Shown: positions 22,666 to 32,263, counted from the first letter of the stretch. The stretch: DNA of 36,247 bases from a bacterium (GCA_014803505.1 JAAVBM010000080.1:1-36247); one strand, 5' to 3'. Made by a program: numbers and translations. The notes: generated from the letters alone by a model not told the origin.

Positions 22666-23505
22666 ATGACTAGTTTAAAAATAACAAAAATGCAAGGATG
22701 TGGAAATGATTTTGTCATTTTGGAATATTCTGAGTTTGAAAAATCCGGAATGTCTATGTCTGCGCTTGCAGAAAAATTATGTGACAGACATTTTGGAATT
22801 GGAGCTGACGGAATGATTATTCCGGATACTTCAATTTCTAGTAATATTGCTGATATTGGCTGGTACTTTTACAATTCTGACGGTACGACCGCTCAAATGT
22901 GCGGGAATGGTATGAGATGTTTTGCCAGATATGTTTACGACAAAAAACTTGTTAGTAAAAAGGAATTTAGTGTTCAAACGTTAGCAGGAATTATCAAACC
23001 TCAAATTCAAGACGACGGAACAGTTAGGGTTAATATGGGAACACCGATTCTTGAAGATGCTAAAATTCCGTTTAATGGCGAAAGAAAAGTTCAGCTAAAT
23101 GATAAGTCTTTTGATATAACCCCTGTATCCATGGGTAATCCGCACTGTATAATCTTTACGGAAGAAGATCCTATGTTTTTGGCTGAAAATTATGGCCCAT
23201 TGATGGAAAAACACCCTTATTTTCCTGAAAAAACAAATACTGAATTTGTTAAACTTATCTCAAAAGATGAAATTGATATGAGAGTTTATGAACGCGGGTG
23301 TGGAATTACATTGGCTTGTGGAACTGGAGCTTGTGCAAGTGTAGTTGCTTGTATTTTAAATAACTTAACAGAACAAACAGTTAGAGTGAATCTTCTTGGC
23401 GGGTCTGTAAGCGTTGAATGGAGCGGAACTTCCGAAAATCCAAATGAAAACATTTTTCTTATTGGACCTGCTCAATATAGCTTTACCGCAGACTACATGT
23501 TGTAA
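22666..23505 (+). CDS. dapF: diaminopimelate epimerase
   Basis: Interconverts LL- and meso-diaminopimelate, for lysine and peptidoglycan synthesis, by a two-base Cys mechanism without cofactor. 279 residues, normal. It begins KITKMQGCGNDFVIL; the first catalytic Cys lies in MCGNGMRCFARY and the second in ERGCGITLACGTGACAS. Its presence fits a meso-DAP-containing diderm wall. AGAGG precedes the ATG. The promoter of the rpsF operon starts within its stop region. Confidence 0.97.
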   Translation: MTSLKITKMQGCGNDFVILEYSEFEKSGMSMSALAEKLCDRHFGIGADGMIIPDTSISSNIADIGWYFYNSDGTTAQMCGNGMRCFARYVYDKKLVSKKEFSVQTLAGIIKPQIQDDGTVRVNMGTPILEDAKIPFNGERKVQLNDKSFDITPVSMGNPHCIIFTEEDPMFLAENYGPLMEKHPYFPEKTNTEFVKLISKDEIDMRVYERGCGITLACGTGACASVVACILNNLTEQTVRVNLLGGSVSVEWSGTSENPNENIFLIGPAQYSFTADYML

Positions 23506-23529
23506 TAATTTCTTTTTTCATGGTAGTAT
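23500..23529 (+). promoter_or_regulatory. promoter of the rpsF-ssb-rpsR operon
   Basis: -35 TTGTAA (23500-23505, overlapping the dapF stop), 18-bp spacer, extended -10 TGGTAGTAT (TAGTAT at 23524-23529). Confidence 0.5.
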
Positions 23530-23569
23530 TTAGATATTACGGTGAAAAATAGTAAAAGGAGAAAATAAA

Positions 23570-23869
23570 ATGAAAAAATATGAATTATTAACTATATTCA
23601 AACCAAATTTAGATGCTGAAGAAGTTGATAAATTAATCGAAAGAATCAGTGCTGTTGTTGTAGAATTCGGTGGAAGTGTTGAATCTACAGATAAAGCAGG
23701 AAGAAAAAAATTAGCTTATGAAATCCAAAATTTCAGAGATGGTTATTTCTCAACTAGCATTCTTTCTTTACCAGCAGATAAAATTGCTGAATTCAAAAGA
23801 CAATTAAGATTAAACGATAATATTTTAAGAACTATGTTCTTAGAAGTTTCAGCAAAAGCTTCAGTTTAG
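23570..23869 (+). CDS. rpsF: 30S ribosomal protein S6
   Basis: 99 residues, normal length. S6 pairs with S18 on the platform of the small subunit. Family features: KKYELLTIFKPNLDAEEVDK at the start, and GRKKLAYEIQNFRDGYF with the conserved K-L-A-Y-x-I. A strong AAAGGAG precedes the ATG. First gene of the widely conserved rpsF-ssb-rpsR operon, in which S6 and S18 are encoded together and SSB lies between. Confidence 0.97.
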   Translation: MKKYELLTIFKPNLDAEEVDKLIERISAVVVEFGGSVESTDKAGRKKLAYEIQNFRDGYFSTSILSLPADKIAEFKRQLRLNDNILRTMFLEVSAKASV

Positions 23870-23895
23870 TTTTAGTTTAATTTAAGGAAAATATA

Positions 23896-24306
23896 ATGAC
23901 ATTAGCAAAAGCAGTAGTAACAGGTATAGTTTACAAAGAACCAAAAACAGGATTTACATCAAATAATGTTGCGGTATCATCATTTGTTATGAATGTTGGA
24001 ACTCAAGAAGAAACTCTTGTTAGAGTTATTTCTAAAAGACAGGCTTTGGAAGAAGTTGTTTCTTCTCTTTCTCGTAATCATAAAGTCCTAGTTGAAGGAA
24101 GACTTCAATGTGGTGTTAGCAAAATGGATGATGGTACTGAAAAGAAAGTTTTTGAAATCGAAGCTGCAACTATTGAATTGATGGGCGCTTCTTCAGGAGT
24201 TTCTTCAGGATCTTCTGAAGGTGATATCCTTACTTTTGGTGATATGGAATCTTCACCTGAGTCAAATACTGATGTTTTAATGGATGATGAAGAAGTTCCA
24301 TTCTAG
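23896..24306 (+). CDS. ssb: single-stranded DNA-binding protein
   Basis: 136 residues: one OB fold (about 1-100; VTGIVYKEPKTG, then HKVLVEGRLQ), a Ser/Gly-rich linker (ASSGVSSGSSEGD), and the acidic partner-docking tip DDEEVPF, the local version of the usual DDDIPF. It binds ssDNA in replication and repair and recruits partners through the tip. Shorter than the roughly 160-180 residues common in other bacteria because the linker is short. AAGGAAAAT precedes the ATG. Confidence 0.95.
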   Translation: MTLAKAVVTGIVYKEPKTGFTSNNVAVSSFVMNVGTQEETLVRVISKRQALEEVVSSLSRNHKVLVEGRLQCGVSKMDDGTEKKVFEIEAATIELMGASSGVSSGSSEGDILTFGDMESSPESNTDVLMDDEEVPF

Positions 24307-24373
24307 GAACAAATCAAAAATAAATAAAAAGTAAAATAGTAGAAATATAAGGCTAGAAAGGCAAATTAACAAA

Positions 24374-24601
24374 ATGGCAAGACAAGAAGATAAGAAAAAA
24401 CGTAAAAATTGTAGTCTTTGTGCTGATAAAGTAGAAGCAATTGATTACAAAGATGCTGCAAAGTTAAAAAGATATTTAACTGAAGCTGGTAAAATCATTC
24501 CTCGCAGAATTACAGGTAACTGTGCTGCTCACCAAAGAATGATTGCTAAAGCTATTAAAAAAGCTAGAGAAGCAGCTATCATCAGCTACGTTTTTGACTA
24601 A
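24374..24601 (+). CDS. rpsR: 30S ribosomal protein S18
   Basis: 75 residues. Family features: CSLCADKVEAIDYKDAAKLK and RYLTEAGKIIPRRITGNCA, then AAHQRMIAKAIKKAREA. CxxC and a later Cys/His pair suggest the zinc-binding version of S18. It follows ssb by 67 nt with only a loosely spaced AAAGG and ends the operon at a strong hairpin. Confidence 0.97.
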   Translation: MARQEDKKKRKNCSLCADKVEAIDYKDAAKLKRYLTEAGKIIPRRITGNCAAHQRMIAKAIKKAREAAIISYVFD

Positions 24602-24622
24602 TAATTAAAAACTATAAATGAT

Positions 24623-24658
24623 AAAAGAGCGATTTTGAAATTTCAAAATCGCTCTTTT
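24623..24658. terminator. bidirectional terminator between rpsR and atpC
   Basis: A perfect 18-bp inverted repeat (24623-24640 with 24641-24658, core GAGCGATTTTGAAA) has A and T runs at its ends. It serves both convergent operons. Confidence 0.9.
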
Positions 24659-24674
24659 TATTTAATAAATTTCA

Positions 24675-25067
24675 TTATTTAGAAAGTTTCGCTTTTAATC
24701 GGGCTTCAGCTCTGGCAATTGCTGCTTCAGCTCTTTTTGCATCCATTCTGGCATCTGCTTCTCTGAGATTTCTTCTTGCTCTTTCTAAAGCTTCTCGAGC
24801 TCTGGCTTCATCGATTTCTTCATCTGCTTCCGCCAGAGTTGTAAGAATTAAACACTCATCATCTTTGAATTGAAGAATTCCACCCATTGTTGTGAACATT
24901 TTGACTTCATTTCCAATCTTAACTCTTGTTACGCCAATATCAAGCGGAGTCATCATTGGAACGTGATTTTTTAATATTCCGAATTCTCCGTCGATTCCTC
25001 GGGAATAAATTTCATCAACTTCTTCGTCAAAAACAATTCTTTCTTGTGTAATAATTTTTAGTTTCAT
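24675..25067 (-). CDS. atpC: F-type ATP synthase epsilon subunit
   Basis: 130 residues, normal. Rotor-stalk subunit that couples F1 to the c-ring and can inhibit hydrolysis. An N-terminal beta sandwich (SRGIDGEFGILKNHVPMMTP) is followed by the C-terminal helical hairpin, here long and Ala/Arg-rich (ARREALERARRNLREADAR type). It starts 3 nt after the atpD stop. No other ATP synthase gene adjoins, the arrangement known from cyanobacteria and chloroplasts. Confidence 0.96.
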   Translation of the reverse strand: MKLKIITQERIVFDEEVDEIYSRGIDGEFGILKNHVPMMTPLDIGVTRVKIGNEVKMFTTMGGILQFKDDECLILTTLAEADEEIDEARAREALERARRNLREADARMDAKRAEAAIARAEARLKAKLSK

Positions 25068-25070
25068 AGA

Positions 25071-26492
<1,422 letters not shown>

Positions 26493-26511
26493 TTATCTTA
26501 GTCTCCTCTTA

Positions 26512-26526
26512 GTTGTATTATACAAC
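26512..26526 (-). promoter_or_regulatory. atpD promoter -10 box inside a perfect palindrome
   Basis: GTTGTAT-T-ATACAAC is an exact 7-1-7 inverted repeat. Its centre contains TATAAT (26517-26522 on the minus strand), about 36 nt before the atpD ATG. No good -35 is visible. It could be an operator, or chance in an AT-rich promoter. Confidence 0.5.
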
Positions 26527-26628
26527 AAGAAAATTTTTTATATAATATAGTAAAAAATATTAATATTTTTCGAAAATAGTGGCAAAAAATTTTTTTCTCG
26601 TGTATTATGACATGCATATCCCACAATT

Positions 26629-27498
26629 ATGGAAAAGAATATGCAACTATTAATTGATAAAGAATTGAATTCAACGGATAAGATATTAAAGCCCGACTTT
26701 AACTCAAAATCCGGTCGTGAGTTATTAGCGTTTTATTTGCAAACTAAGTTTAGACAAATATTTTTATATGATAAAAAACAAGAAGTTCCTATTATCAATT
26801 CGGTTAATCCTGATTTTGTCAGTAGATTTTGCAGAAGACTTATTAATAATCCGACAAAACGTCTTTTAATAGGAGTCACAGGTGAATCTGCTTCCGGTAA
26901 ATCCACAATATGTCACGAAATTAAAAATGTTATTGAACAATTATCTATGCCTGTGACAGTACTTAGTACCGATAATTATTTTAACGATATATCAAAACTT
27001 ATTAGTAAATATGGCTCATTTGATCATTTAAGAGATAACGGTTATGACGTTGATGCTCCAACAAGTTTTCAACTTGATATTTTGAAATCTGATTTAGAAG
27101 ATTTATCTGATGGCTTGGATATTAAGGCTCCAATGTATTTACCTAATGGTACTGGAGTTTCAATTCCAAAAGCTTTTGATGTTCATTCTCAAAAAATAAT
27201 CGTAGTTGAAGGTATTGCGACTATGTATGAAGAAGTTAAAGATGTATTTGATATAAAAATTTATGTTGAAACTGAAAATGAATTACGTAAAGAACGTTTT
27301 ATAAACAGAGCAATTGAAGAACGTAATCAAAGCGAAGAAAATGCTTTAAAACATTGGCATTATATTACTGATGCCGGTGAAAAATATGTTAAACCTTTCC
27401 GTAAAGAGTCCGATTTAGTGATTAATGGAAATTCTGATTTAAAATATTTTGCTCAAATATTAGAGTATATTTATACCATTACAAATAATTTTCAATAA
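26629..27498 (+). CDS. uridine kinase/phosphoribulokinase-family P-loop kinase
   Basis: 289 residues. An N-terminal extension of about 80 residues precedes the kinase core with P-loop GVTGESASGKSTI, DNYFNDIS, the substrate region DVDAPTSFQLDIL, and VVEGIATMYE; the lid is RFINRAIEERNQ. This fits uridine kinase-like enzymes, which phosphorylate uridine or cytidine, more than true phosphoribulokinase, but the substrate cannot be fixed. The core is family-typical; the extension is not recognised. The start is uncertain: ATG at 26629, or at 26641 where GGAAAAG of the first codons would serve as ribosome site. Divergent from atpD. Confidence 0.8.
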   Translation: MEKNMQLLIDKELNSTDKILKPDFNSKSGRELLAFYLQTKFRQIFLYDKKQEVPIINSVNPDFVSRFCRRLINNPTKRLLIGVTGESASGKSTICHEIKNVIEQLSMPVTVLSTDNYFNDISKLISKYGSFDHLRDNGYDVDAPTSFQLDILKSDLEDLSDGLDIKAPMYLPNGTGVSIPKAFDVHSQKIIVVEGIATMYEEVKDVFDIKIYVETENELRKERFINRAIEERNQSEENALKHWHYITDAGEKYVKPFRKESDLVINGNSDLKYFAQILEYIYTITNNFQ

Positions 27499-27521
27499 AT
27501 TTGTTTATAGGTTTTCTAAGC

Positions 27522-27556
27522 TTGACTAACCCAAATAATAGTGTAATAATTGGGTT
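27522..27556 (+). promoter_or_regulatory. promoter and operator-like inverted repeat of the sugar ABC operon
   Basis: -35 TTGACT (27522-27527), 16-bp spacer, -10 TAATAA (27544-27549), 7 nt to the ATG. A 13-3-13 inverted repeat (27528-27540 with 27544-27556; 11 of 13 pairs; ends AACCCAA and TTGGGTT) fills the space between the -35 and the start codon, where a bound repressor would block transcription or a hairpin would mask the ATG. Confidence 0.5.
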
Positions 27557-28429
27557 ATGTTTAAGTATTATGGGAAATTTGCACCTTATTTATTTTTGTT
27601 GCCTGCGGGTATTGTTTTGCTAATTTTCTTTTTTATTCCTTTTTTTCAAACAATAGGACTAAGCTTTTTCGATTATTCGGAAAGTATTTACAATGCTCAG
27701 TTTGCAGGGCTTCAAAATTATATTGGAATATTGCATAATCCGATATTTTATAAGGTTATGATTAATACTTTAATTTATTTGGTTGTTGCAGTTCCTGTAC
27801 TGGCGATAGTACCGTTATTTTTGGCTATACTTATCAATCAGAAAATCAAAGGAATTACTTTATATAAAATACTTATATATCTTCCTGTTATTGTTTCTAT
27901 TGTTGTAGCTGCAATAGCTTTTAAATGGTTATATGCTGAGCAAGGGATTCTAAATTATATATTAAATGTGTTGAATATTCATTCAATAGGTTGGCTTACT
28001 GATCCAAAATATACAATTTATTCAGTGATAATTGTTACGATTTGGAAAGGTATCGGATATTACATGATGATTTATCTTGCGGCATTAATGAGTGTTCCGA
28101 AAGAATTGTATGAAGCTTGTGATATTGATGGTGCAGGATTTTTGACTAAACATTTAACGGTAACAGTTCCGCATATTATGCCGACTATTGCGCTTGTTAC
28201 TACAATAAGTTCAATTTCTGCTATGAAAATTTTTGCGGAAATCTATGTAATGACAAAAGGTGGTCCGTTGAATTCCACAAAAACTATTGTTTATTATATC
28301 TATGAAAAAGCATTTGAGAACCTTGATTTAGGCTATGCATCTGCAATGGCAGTTATATTATTGGTTATTGTAATGGTATTTTCTTTGGTAAATATTTTCT
28401 GCTTCGAGAGAGGGAAATATAATTTATGA
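27557..28429 (+). CDS. sugar-type ABC transporter permease (MalF/UgpA family)
   Basis: 290 residues, six membrane helices. Family features: start YYGKFAPYLFLLPAGIVLLI and the EAA loop YEACDIDGAGFLTKHLTVTV followed by PHIMPT, which docks on the ATPase. It forms a heterodimer with the next gene for uptake of a sugar or sugar phosphate; the substrate cannot be read from the sequence. No Shine-Dalgarno sequence; the promoter is next to the ATG. The stop overlaps the next start by 4 nt (ATGA). No substrate-binding protein gene is nearby. Confidence 0.92.
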   Translation: MFKYYGKFAPYLFLLPAGIVLLIFFFIPFFQTIGLSFFDYSESIYNAQFAGLQNYIGILHNPIFYKVMINTLIYLVVAVPVLAIVPLFLAILINQKIKGITLYKILIYLPVIVSIVVAAIAFKWLYAEQGILNYILNVLNIHSIGWLTDPKYTIYSVIIVTIWKGIGYYMMIYLAALMSVPKELYEACDIDGAGFLTKHLTVTVPHIMPTIALVTTISSISAMKIFAEIYVMTKGGPLNSTKTIVYYIYEKAFENLDLGYASAMAVILLVIVMVFSLVNIFCFERGKYNL

Positions 28430-29271
28430 TGAGAAAATTTAGCAAAAATATTTGGATACATATAATACTTATATTTGTTTCTATATTGTCTATATTTCCA
28501 TTTATATGGCTTCTTTCAACTTCATTAAAAGGTGCCGGTGAAAATATTTTTGCATATCCTCCGACAATTATTCCAAAAGATTTTACGTGGGATAATTATG
28601 TTGGAGTTTGGCATAAAGTTGATTTAATGCGATATTTTATAAATAGCATGATTGTTGCCGGTGGAACTGTTTTATTGAATCTTATTTTGTCTTCGCTAGC
28701 CGGATACCCGCTTGCAAGAATGGAGTTTAAAGGTAAAAAAATAGTATTTTTTTCTATTTTGGCAACTATAATGGTTCCGTTTCAGGCTATTATGCTTCCT
28801 GTTTATTTGATTACATTAAAATTACACCTTGTTGATACTGTAAGCTCAACTATGGGGTTTATTGGTTTGGTTATGCCTTTTGCTGTTAGTGCGTTTGGAA
28901 TCTTTTTAATGCGTCAGGCATTTTTAGCTATACCGAGAGAAATGGAAGAGGCAGCTATTGTTGATGGTTGTAATGTATTTCAGGTATTTTGGAAAGTTCT
29001 ATTACCTATGGTCAAACCGTCACTTGCGGTATTGGCTATCTTTACATTTATAGGTTCGTGGGGTGAATTCCTTTGGCCAAGTATTGTTTTAACTAAAGAA
29101 GCAATGTACACTCTTCCTGTTGGGGTAAATAACTTACAGGGTATGTTTTCTTCAAATTGGCGATTTATTGCTGCCGGTTCAATAATTTCAACAATACCAA
29201 TAATAATATTCTTTCTTGCAATGCAGAAATATTTTATTTCAGGCGAAAACGAAGGTGCTGTTAAAGGTTAA
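28426..29271 (+). CDS. sugar-type ABC transporter permease (MalG/UgpE family)
   Basis: 281 residues, six membrane helices. Family features: FPFIWLLSTSLK near the N-terminus, a NSMIVAGG region, the EAA loop EEAAIVDGCNVFQVFWKVLL followed by PMVKPSLAV, and a C-terminal Gly/Glu-rich end. Translationally coupled to the previous permease by ATGA; a second ATG directly follows the first (MM), so the start is 28426 or 28429. The ATPase partner is probably the gene at 30979, separated by a small minus-strand gene and a kinase-like gene. Confidence 0.92.
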   Translation: MMRKFSKNIWIHIILIFVSILSIFPFIWLLSTSLKGAGENIFAYPPTIIPKDFTWDNYVGVWHKVDLMRYFINSMIVAGGTVLLNLILSSLAGYPLARMEFKGKKIVFFSILATIMVPFQAIMLPVYLITLKLHLVDTVSSTMGFIGLVMPFAVSAFGIFLMRQAFLAIPREMEEAAIVDGCNVFQVFWKVLLPMVKPSLAVLAIFTFIGSWGEFLWPSIVLTKEAMYTLPVGVNNLQGMFSSNWRFIAAGSIISTIPIIIFFLAMQKYFISGENEGAVKG

Positions 29272-29281
29272 TTTTGGAATT

Positions 29282-29321
29282 TTAGGGGGCAGAACTCTAT
29301 AACTTACTCCATTAGGGGCAG
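29282..29321 (+). repeat. short direct repeat TTAGGGG(G)CAG
   Basis: TTAGGGGGCAG (29282-29292) and TTAGGGGCAG (29312-29321) start 30 bp apart in the short gap between convergent genes. The G run is unusual in this AT-rich sequence. No hairpin is evident and the function is unknown. Confidence 0.4.
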
Positions 29322-29348
29322 TCACGTGTTTATTTTAGATTTTTCGTG

Positions 29349-29675
29349 TTATTTTTTTACAACAAACTCTTGGTGCATTTTTTCAAGCATTTGAATTGTT
29401 TCTTCTTCGCTGTGAGTTTCAGCGTATTTATCAATTGCTTTATTTAATTCTGCAGCCAACTGAGGATTTTTTTCTAAAAATTTCATATCACTTTCAATTG
29501 AATCGGATGAAATTTGAGATTTTCCTAACACTGCGCTTGGCATAGCAGACAAATCTTTAATTTCTTTTGATTCAACAGGAGCTGCAGCAGGTTCTTGAAT
29601 AACTGTTTCTTCGACTGCAGGTTTTTGGATACCTTTAAAGTTTACACTATTGATGTTTTTGTCAATTTCTCTCAT
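29349..29675 (-). CDS. small hypothetical protein with N-terminal NFxG motif
   Basis: 108 residues, function unknown. It begins MREIDKNINSVNFKGIQKP, matching the NFNGVKF style of the protein at 16595-16996. A Pro/Glu/Ala-rich disordered stretch (25-45) follows, then a charged helical C-terminus (KFLEKNPQLAAELNKAIDKY, then EEETIQMLEKMHQEF). No signal peptide. TAAGGTGATACA precedes the ATG and a TATAAT lies about 30 nt upstream. It interrupts the permease-ATPase gene order on the opposite strand. Confidence 0.75.
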   Translation of the reverse strand: MREIDKNINSVNFKGIQKPAVEETVIQEPAAAPVESKEIKDLSAMPSAVLGKSQISSDSIESDMKFLEKNPQLAAELNKAIDKYAETHSEEETIQMLEKMHQEFVVKK

Positions 29676-29790
29676 TGTATCACCTTACTTTCAGAAAATT
29701 ATACGTTTCTCTATCATCATGTTGGTTTTTTGTTAGAAAACCCCTAAATAATATTTTTTGCTACTTTTTGATAAAAAAAATTACAAAAAT

Positions 29791-29800
29791 TTACATGTAA
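29791..29800. promoter_or_regulatory. palindrome TTACATGTAA between divergent genes
   Basis: A perfect 10-bp palindrome about 50 nt before the kinase-like gene and 115 nt before the minus-strand gene. Likely promoter elements for the kinase-like gene follow (TTCATG, 18-bp spacer, TATAAA). Operator role is a guess. Confidence 0.3.
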
Positions 29801-29852
29801 TTGTCCAAGCATTTTTCATGTTATGATGTATTATATACTATAAAAGGATGTA

Positions 29853-30986
29853 ATGCAAATTATGAATCTGAAAATTTTAGCTAAGAATTTCTGGTGGTTT
29901 TTGACAGCTTCAAATACAATCAATAAATTGCCTGATTCTGTTATTTCAATTGATAAAAACGGTATAATACAACATGTAAATGCTAAGGCTTGTGAATGTT
30001 TTGGTTTATCAAATAAATCTGAAAAAGTTGTAAATATTGATAAGATTATTAAAGATGGTATGGCTGTAATAAAGTCTTCTGTTAGAACTCAAAATCCTGT
30101 TACTGCATTTGCAACAATACCTGGACGAGATTTCCATATTGAATTAAATGCAATTGAGCGTAAGTTTGGGTATCTTCTTACAATAAGAGATTTAACTGCT
30201 TTAACAAATGAAATTGTGACAGAAGAAAAAATAGCCAGACTAAATGGTGAAAAAAATGCTCTTCTTGTTAAGTTAGAAGATGAATTTAAGTCTCCGGTGG
30301 TATCAATAAAAGGATTTTCTCAAGGACTTTTAGATGGACTTGGTGGAGAGTTGACCGATAAACAAGCTAAGTATATTAAAATCATTAAATCTAATTCAAA
30401 TGATCTTCATGATTTTGTTGAAAACTTTTTAGATTTTACACAGGCAGAATCATCTTTGTATGAACCTGAATATAAAAAATTTGATATTGTAGATGTATTT
30501 AGAACTGTTATAAAAGATTTTGAACCTGAAATTGAGGCTAAAAATCTTGCATTTGACTATGATCATTCAAACATAGAAAAAAGAACTATATATTCAGATA
30601 TAAAAGCTGTTCAGAAAATCCTTCGTAATATAATGGAAGTTTCAGTTTCTTTGACTGAATCAGGTTATATCATGGCTCGTCTATCACGTCCTGATGAAGA
30701 CGCTTCCGCAATGGTAAGATTACTTCCTGAAGATGCGGCAAAGGCTTATTTGCAAATTACTATAAAGGATTCAGGTGTTGGATTTACTCCGGAAGAAAAA
30801 AGATTTGTATCTGATCCATATGCTCAATTTGATAAGGGCAAGAAAAATTTCCTAAGATCATTAAAGTTAGGAACTGCAAGTATTTTAACTAAAAGAACTA
30901 ACGGACATATTACAATAGCTTCCGATGTTATGAACGGAACAAGATATGATGTTATAATTCCGATTGAAAAGGGTGCAGATGAGTAA
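29853..30986 (+). CDS. degenerate sensor histidine kinase with PAS domain
   Basis: 377 residues, no membrane helix. A PAS-like domain (about 20-115; LPDSVISIDKNGIIQHVNAK) is followed by a dimerisation helix pair and an ATPase domain. In the H-box, HELRTP is replaced by DEFKSP: Asp143 (codon 30279-30281) stands where the phosphorylated His should be. In the N-box, NxxxN reads N259-IME-V263, losing the second Asn. The G1 box DSGVG (306-310) survives; the G2 box is poor. So it probably cannot autophosphorylate and may act as a ligand sensor or scaffold. Its end overlaps the ABC ATPase start by 8 nt. AAAGGATGTA precedes the ATG. Confidence 0.85.
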   Translation: MQIMNLKILAKNFWWFLTASNTINKLPDSVISIDKNGIIQHVNAKACECFGLSNKSEKVVNIDKIIKDGMAVIKSSVRTQNPVTAFATIPGRDFHIELNAIERKFGYLLTIRDLTALTNEIVTEEKIARLNGEKNALLVKLEDEFKSPVVSIKGFSQGLLDGLGGELTDKQAKYIKIIKSNSNDLHDFVENFLDFTQAESSLYEPEYKKFDIVDVFRTVIKDFEPEIEAKNLAFDYDHSNIEKRTIYSDIKAVQKILRNIMEVSVSLTESGYIMARLSRPDEDASAMVRLLPEDAAKAYLQITIKDSGVGFTPEEKRFVSDPYAQFDKGKKNFLRSLKLGTASILTKRTNGHITIASDVMNGTRYDVIIPIEKGADE

Positions 30987-31977
30987 TGTAATTCTCAAAA
31001 ATGTAAGAAAAACTTATGATAACAACAAAACTGTTATTAATAATGTGAATCTGGAAATAAAAGATAAAGAATTTGTTGTTCTTGTTGGAGCTTCCGGTTG
31101 TGGAAAATCTACATTATTGCGAATGATTGCAGGGCTTGAAGATATTTCTGATGGCGAAATTTTTATTGGTGACACTAAAGTTAATGATATTCCGCCAAAG
31201 GATAGAGATATTGCATTTGTTTTTCAAAGTTATGCATTGTATCCGCATATGACAGTTCGTGAAAATATCGCATTTGGTCTGAAAATGCGTAAAGTTCCAA
31301 AGGATGTTATTGATAAAAAAGTTCAAGAAGCTGCAGAAATCCTAAATCTTGGTGAATATCTTGATAGAAAACCAAAACAACTTTCAGGCGGTCAAAGACA
31401 GCGTGTTGCTTTAGGACGTGCTATTGTCAGAAATCCAAAAGTTTTTCTTATGGATGAACCGTTATCAAATCTTGATGCAAAGTTAAGGGTTCAAATGCGT
31501 TCTGAAATTAAAAAATTGCATGAGAAACTTCAAACTACATTTATATATGTTACGCATGATCAGACTGAAGCCTTGACTATGGGTGATAGAATCGTTGTTC
31601 TGAATAATGGAGATATTCAGCAGGTTGATACTCCTTATGAAATATATAATAATCCTAAAAATACCTTTGTCGCTGGTTTTGTAGGGTCTCCGCAAATGAA
31701 TTTTATTGATGGCGAAAGTTTAGGACTTGATAAAGATATTATTTATGGTGTTCGTCCTGAAAAAATGATAAGACCTGATGGAAATATAAAACTTACTGTT
31801 GATATTGAAATTTCAGAAATGTTAGGCAGCGAAACAATTGCTTATTTTAATATCGGTGAAAATAAGTGTTCCGCAAGGTTGGAAGCCGAAGTTCGCCCTG
31901 AAAAAACTCTGAATTTATCAATATCTGAAGCTGATTTGTTTAAATTTAATAAACAAACCGGTGAACGTATTTATTGA
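30979..31977 (+). CDS. sugar-type ABC transporter ATPase (MalK/UgpC family)
   Basis: 332 residues. Walker A LVGASGCGKST, signature LSGGQRQRVALGRA, Walker B VFLMDEPLSNLD, H-loop VTHDQTEA, then a shortened TOBE-type domain (GVRPEKM). It powers the permease pair upstream. Family members usually have about 360-380 residues, so the regulatory domain is smaller. The frame can be extended to a TTG at 30964, but AAAAGGG five nt before the ATG at 30979 fixes the start. Overlaps the degenerate kinase gene by 8 nt, so it is coupled to it, and its 3' end overlaps the convergent small gene by 7 nt. Confidence 0.93.
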   Translation: MSNVILKNVRKTYDNNKTVINNVNLEIKDKEFVVLVGASGCGKSTLLRMIAGLEDISDGEIFIGDTKVNDIPPKDRDIAFVFQSYALYPHMTVRENIAFGLKMRKVPKDVIDKKVQEAAEILNLGEYLDRKPKQLSGGQRQRVALGRAIVRNPKVFLMDEPLSNLDAKLRVQMRSEIKKLHEKLQTTFIYVTHDQTEALTMGDRIVVLNNGDIQQVDTPYEIYNNPKNTFVAGFVGSPQMNFIDGESLGLDKDIIYGVRPEKMIRPDGNIKLTVDIEISEMLGSETIAYFNIGENKCSARLEAEVRPEKTLNLSISEADLFKFNKQTGERIY

Positions 31978-32135
31978 TAAAAGTCTTGATCTTGGTCATC
32001 TACCCATATAACTGTCACTTCAGGCTGGTTATAAAACGGATTTAACCAATGACTTTCGTCCGTAAAGTCTATTATTGCGTCATAGTACGAGATCTTTTTC
32101 GCAATCTTTTTTGTGTATTCAAATAAATCTGTCAT
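31971..32135 (-). CDS. possible small protein, convergent with the ABC ATPase
   Basis: 54 residues from the ATG at 32135 (AGGA just upstream), beginning MTDLFEYTKKIAKKISYYDA and ending acidic (VIWVDDQDQDFYQ). The frame extends to a TTG at 32207. Not recognised; composition is protein-like rather than random, with aromatic residues spread evenly. The 3' end overlaps the ATPase gene by 7 nt. If not real, the 330 nt between the ATPase and rubrerythrin hold only the rubrerythrin promoter region. Confidence 0.45.
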   Translation of the reverse strand: MTDLFEYTKKIAKKISYYDAIIDFTDESHWLNPFYNQPEVTVIWVDDQDQDFYQ

Positions 32136-32263
32136 AAATTTCCTAACTATCATAACAGTTTTATTTTCCGCTATTTTATATTGTAAATAATCCCCATAAA
32201 GTATCAAATCGCTTATATTTATACTCCTCTAACAGGCTAATACTGGTATCAGATGTTGTTTTT

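Noticed and set aside
26579-26600. Sigma54-type promoter (GTGGCA) before the kinase gene
   Set aside because: The TGC element at the required spacing is missing.
29791-29800. BlaI operator at TTACATGTAA
   Set aside because: The BlaI/MecI consensus has two more bases between the half-sites, and no BlaI-type gene is near.
30964-30966. TTG start for the ABC ATPase
   Set aside because: AAAAGGG is placed correctly for the ATG at 30979, where the family-typical N-terminus begins.
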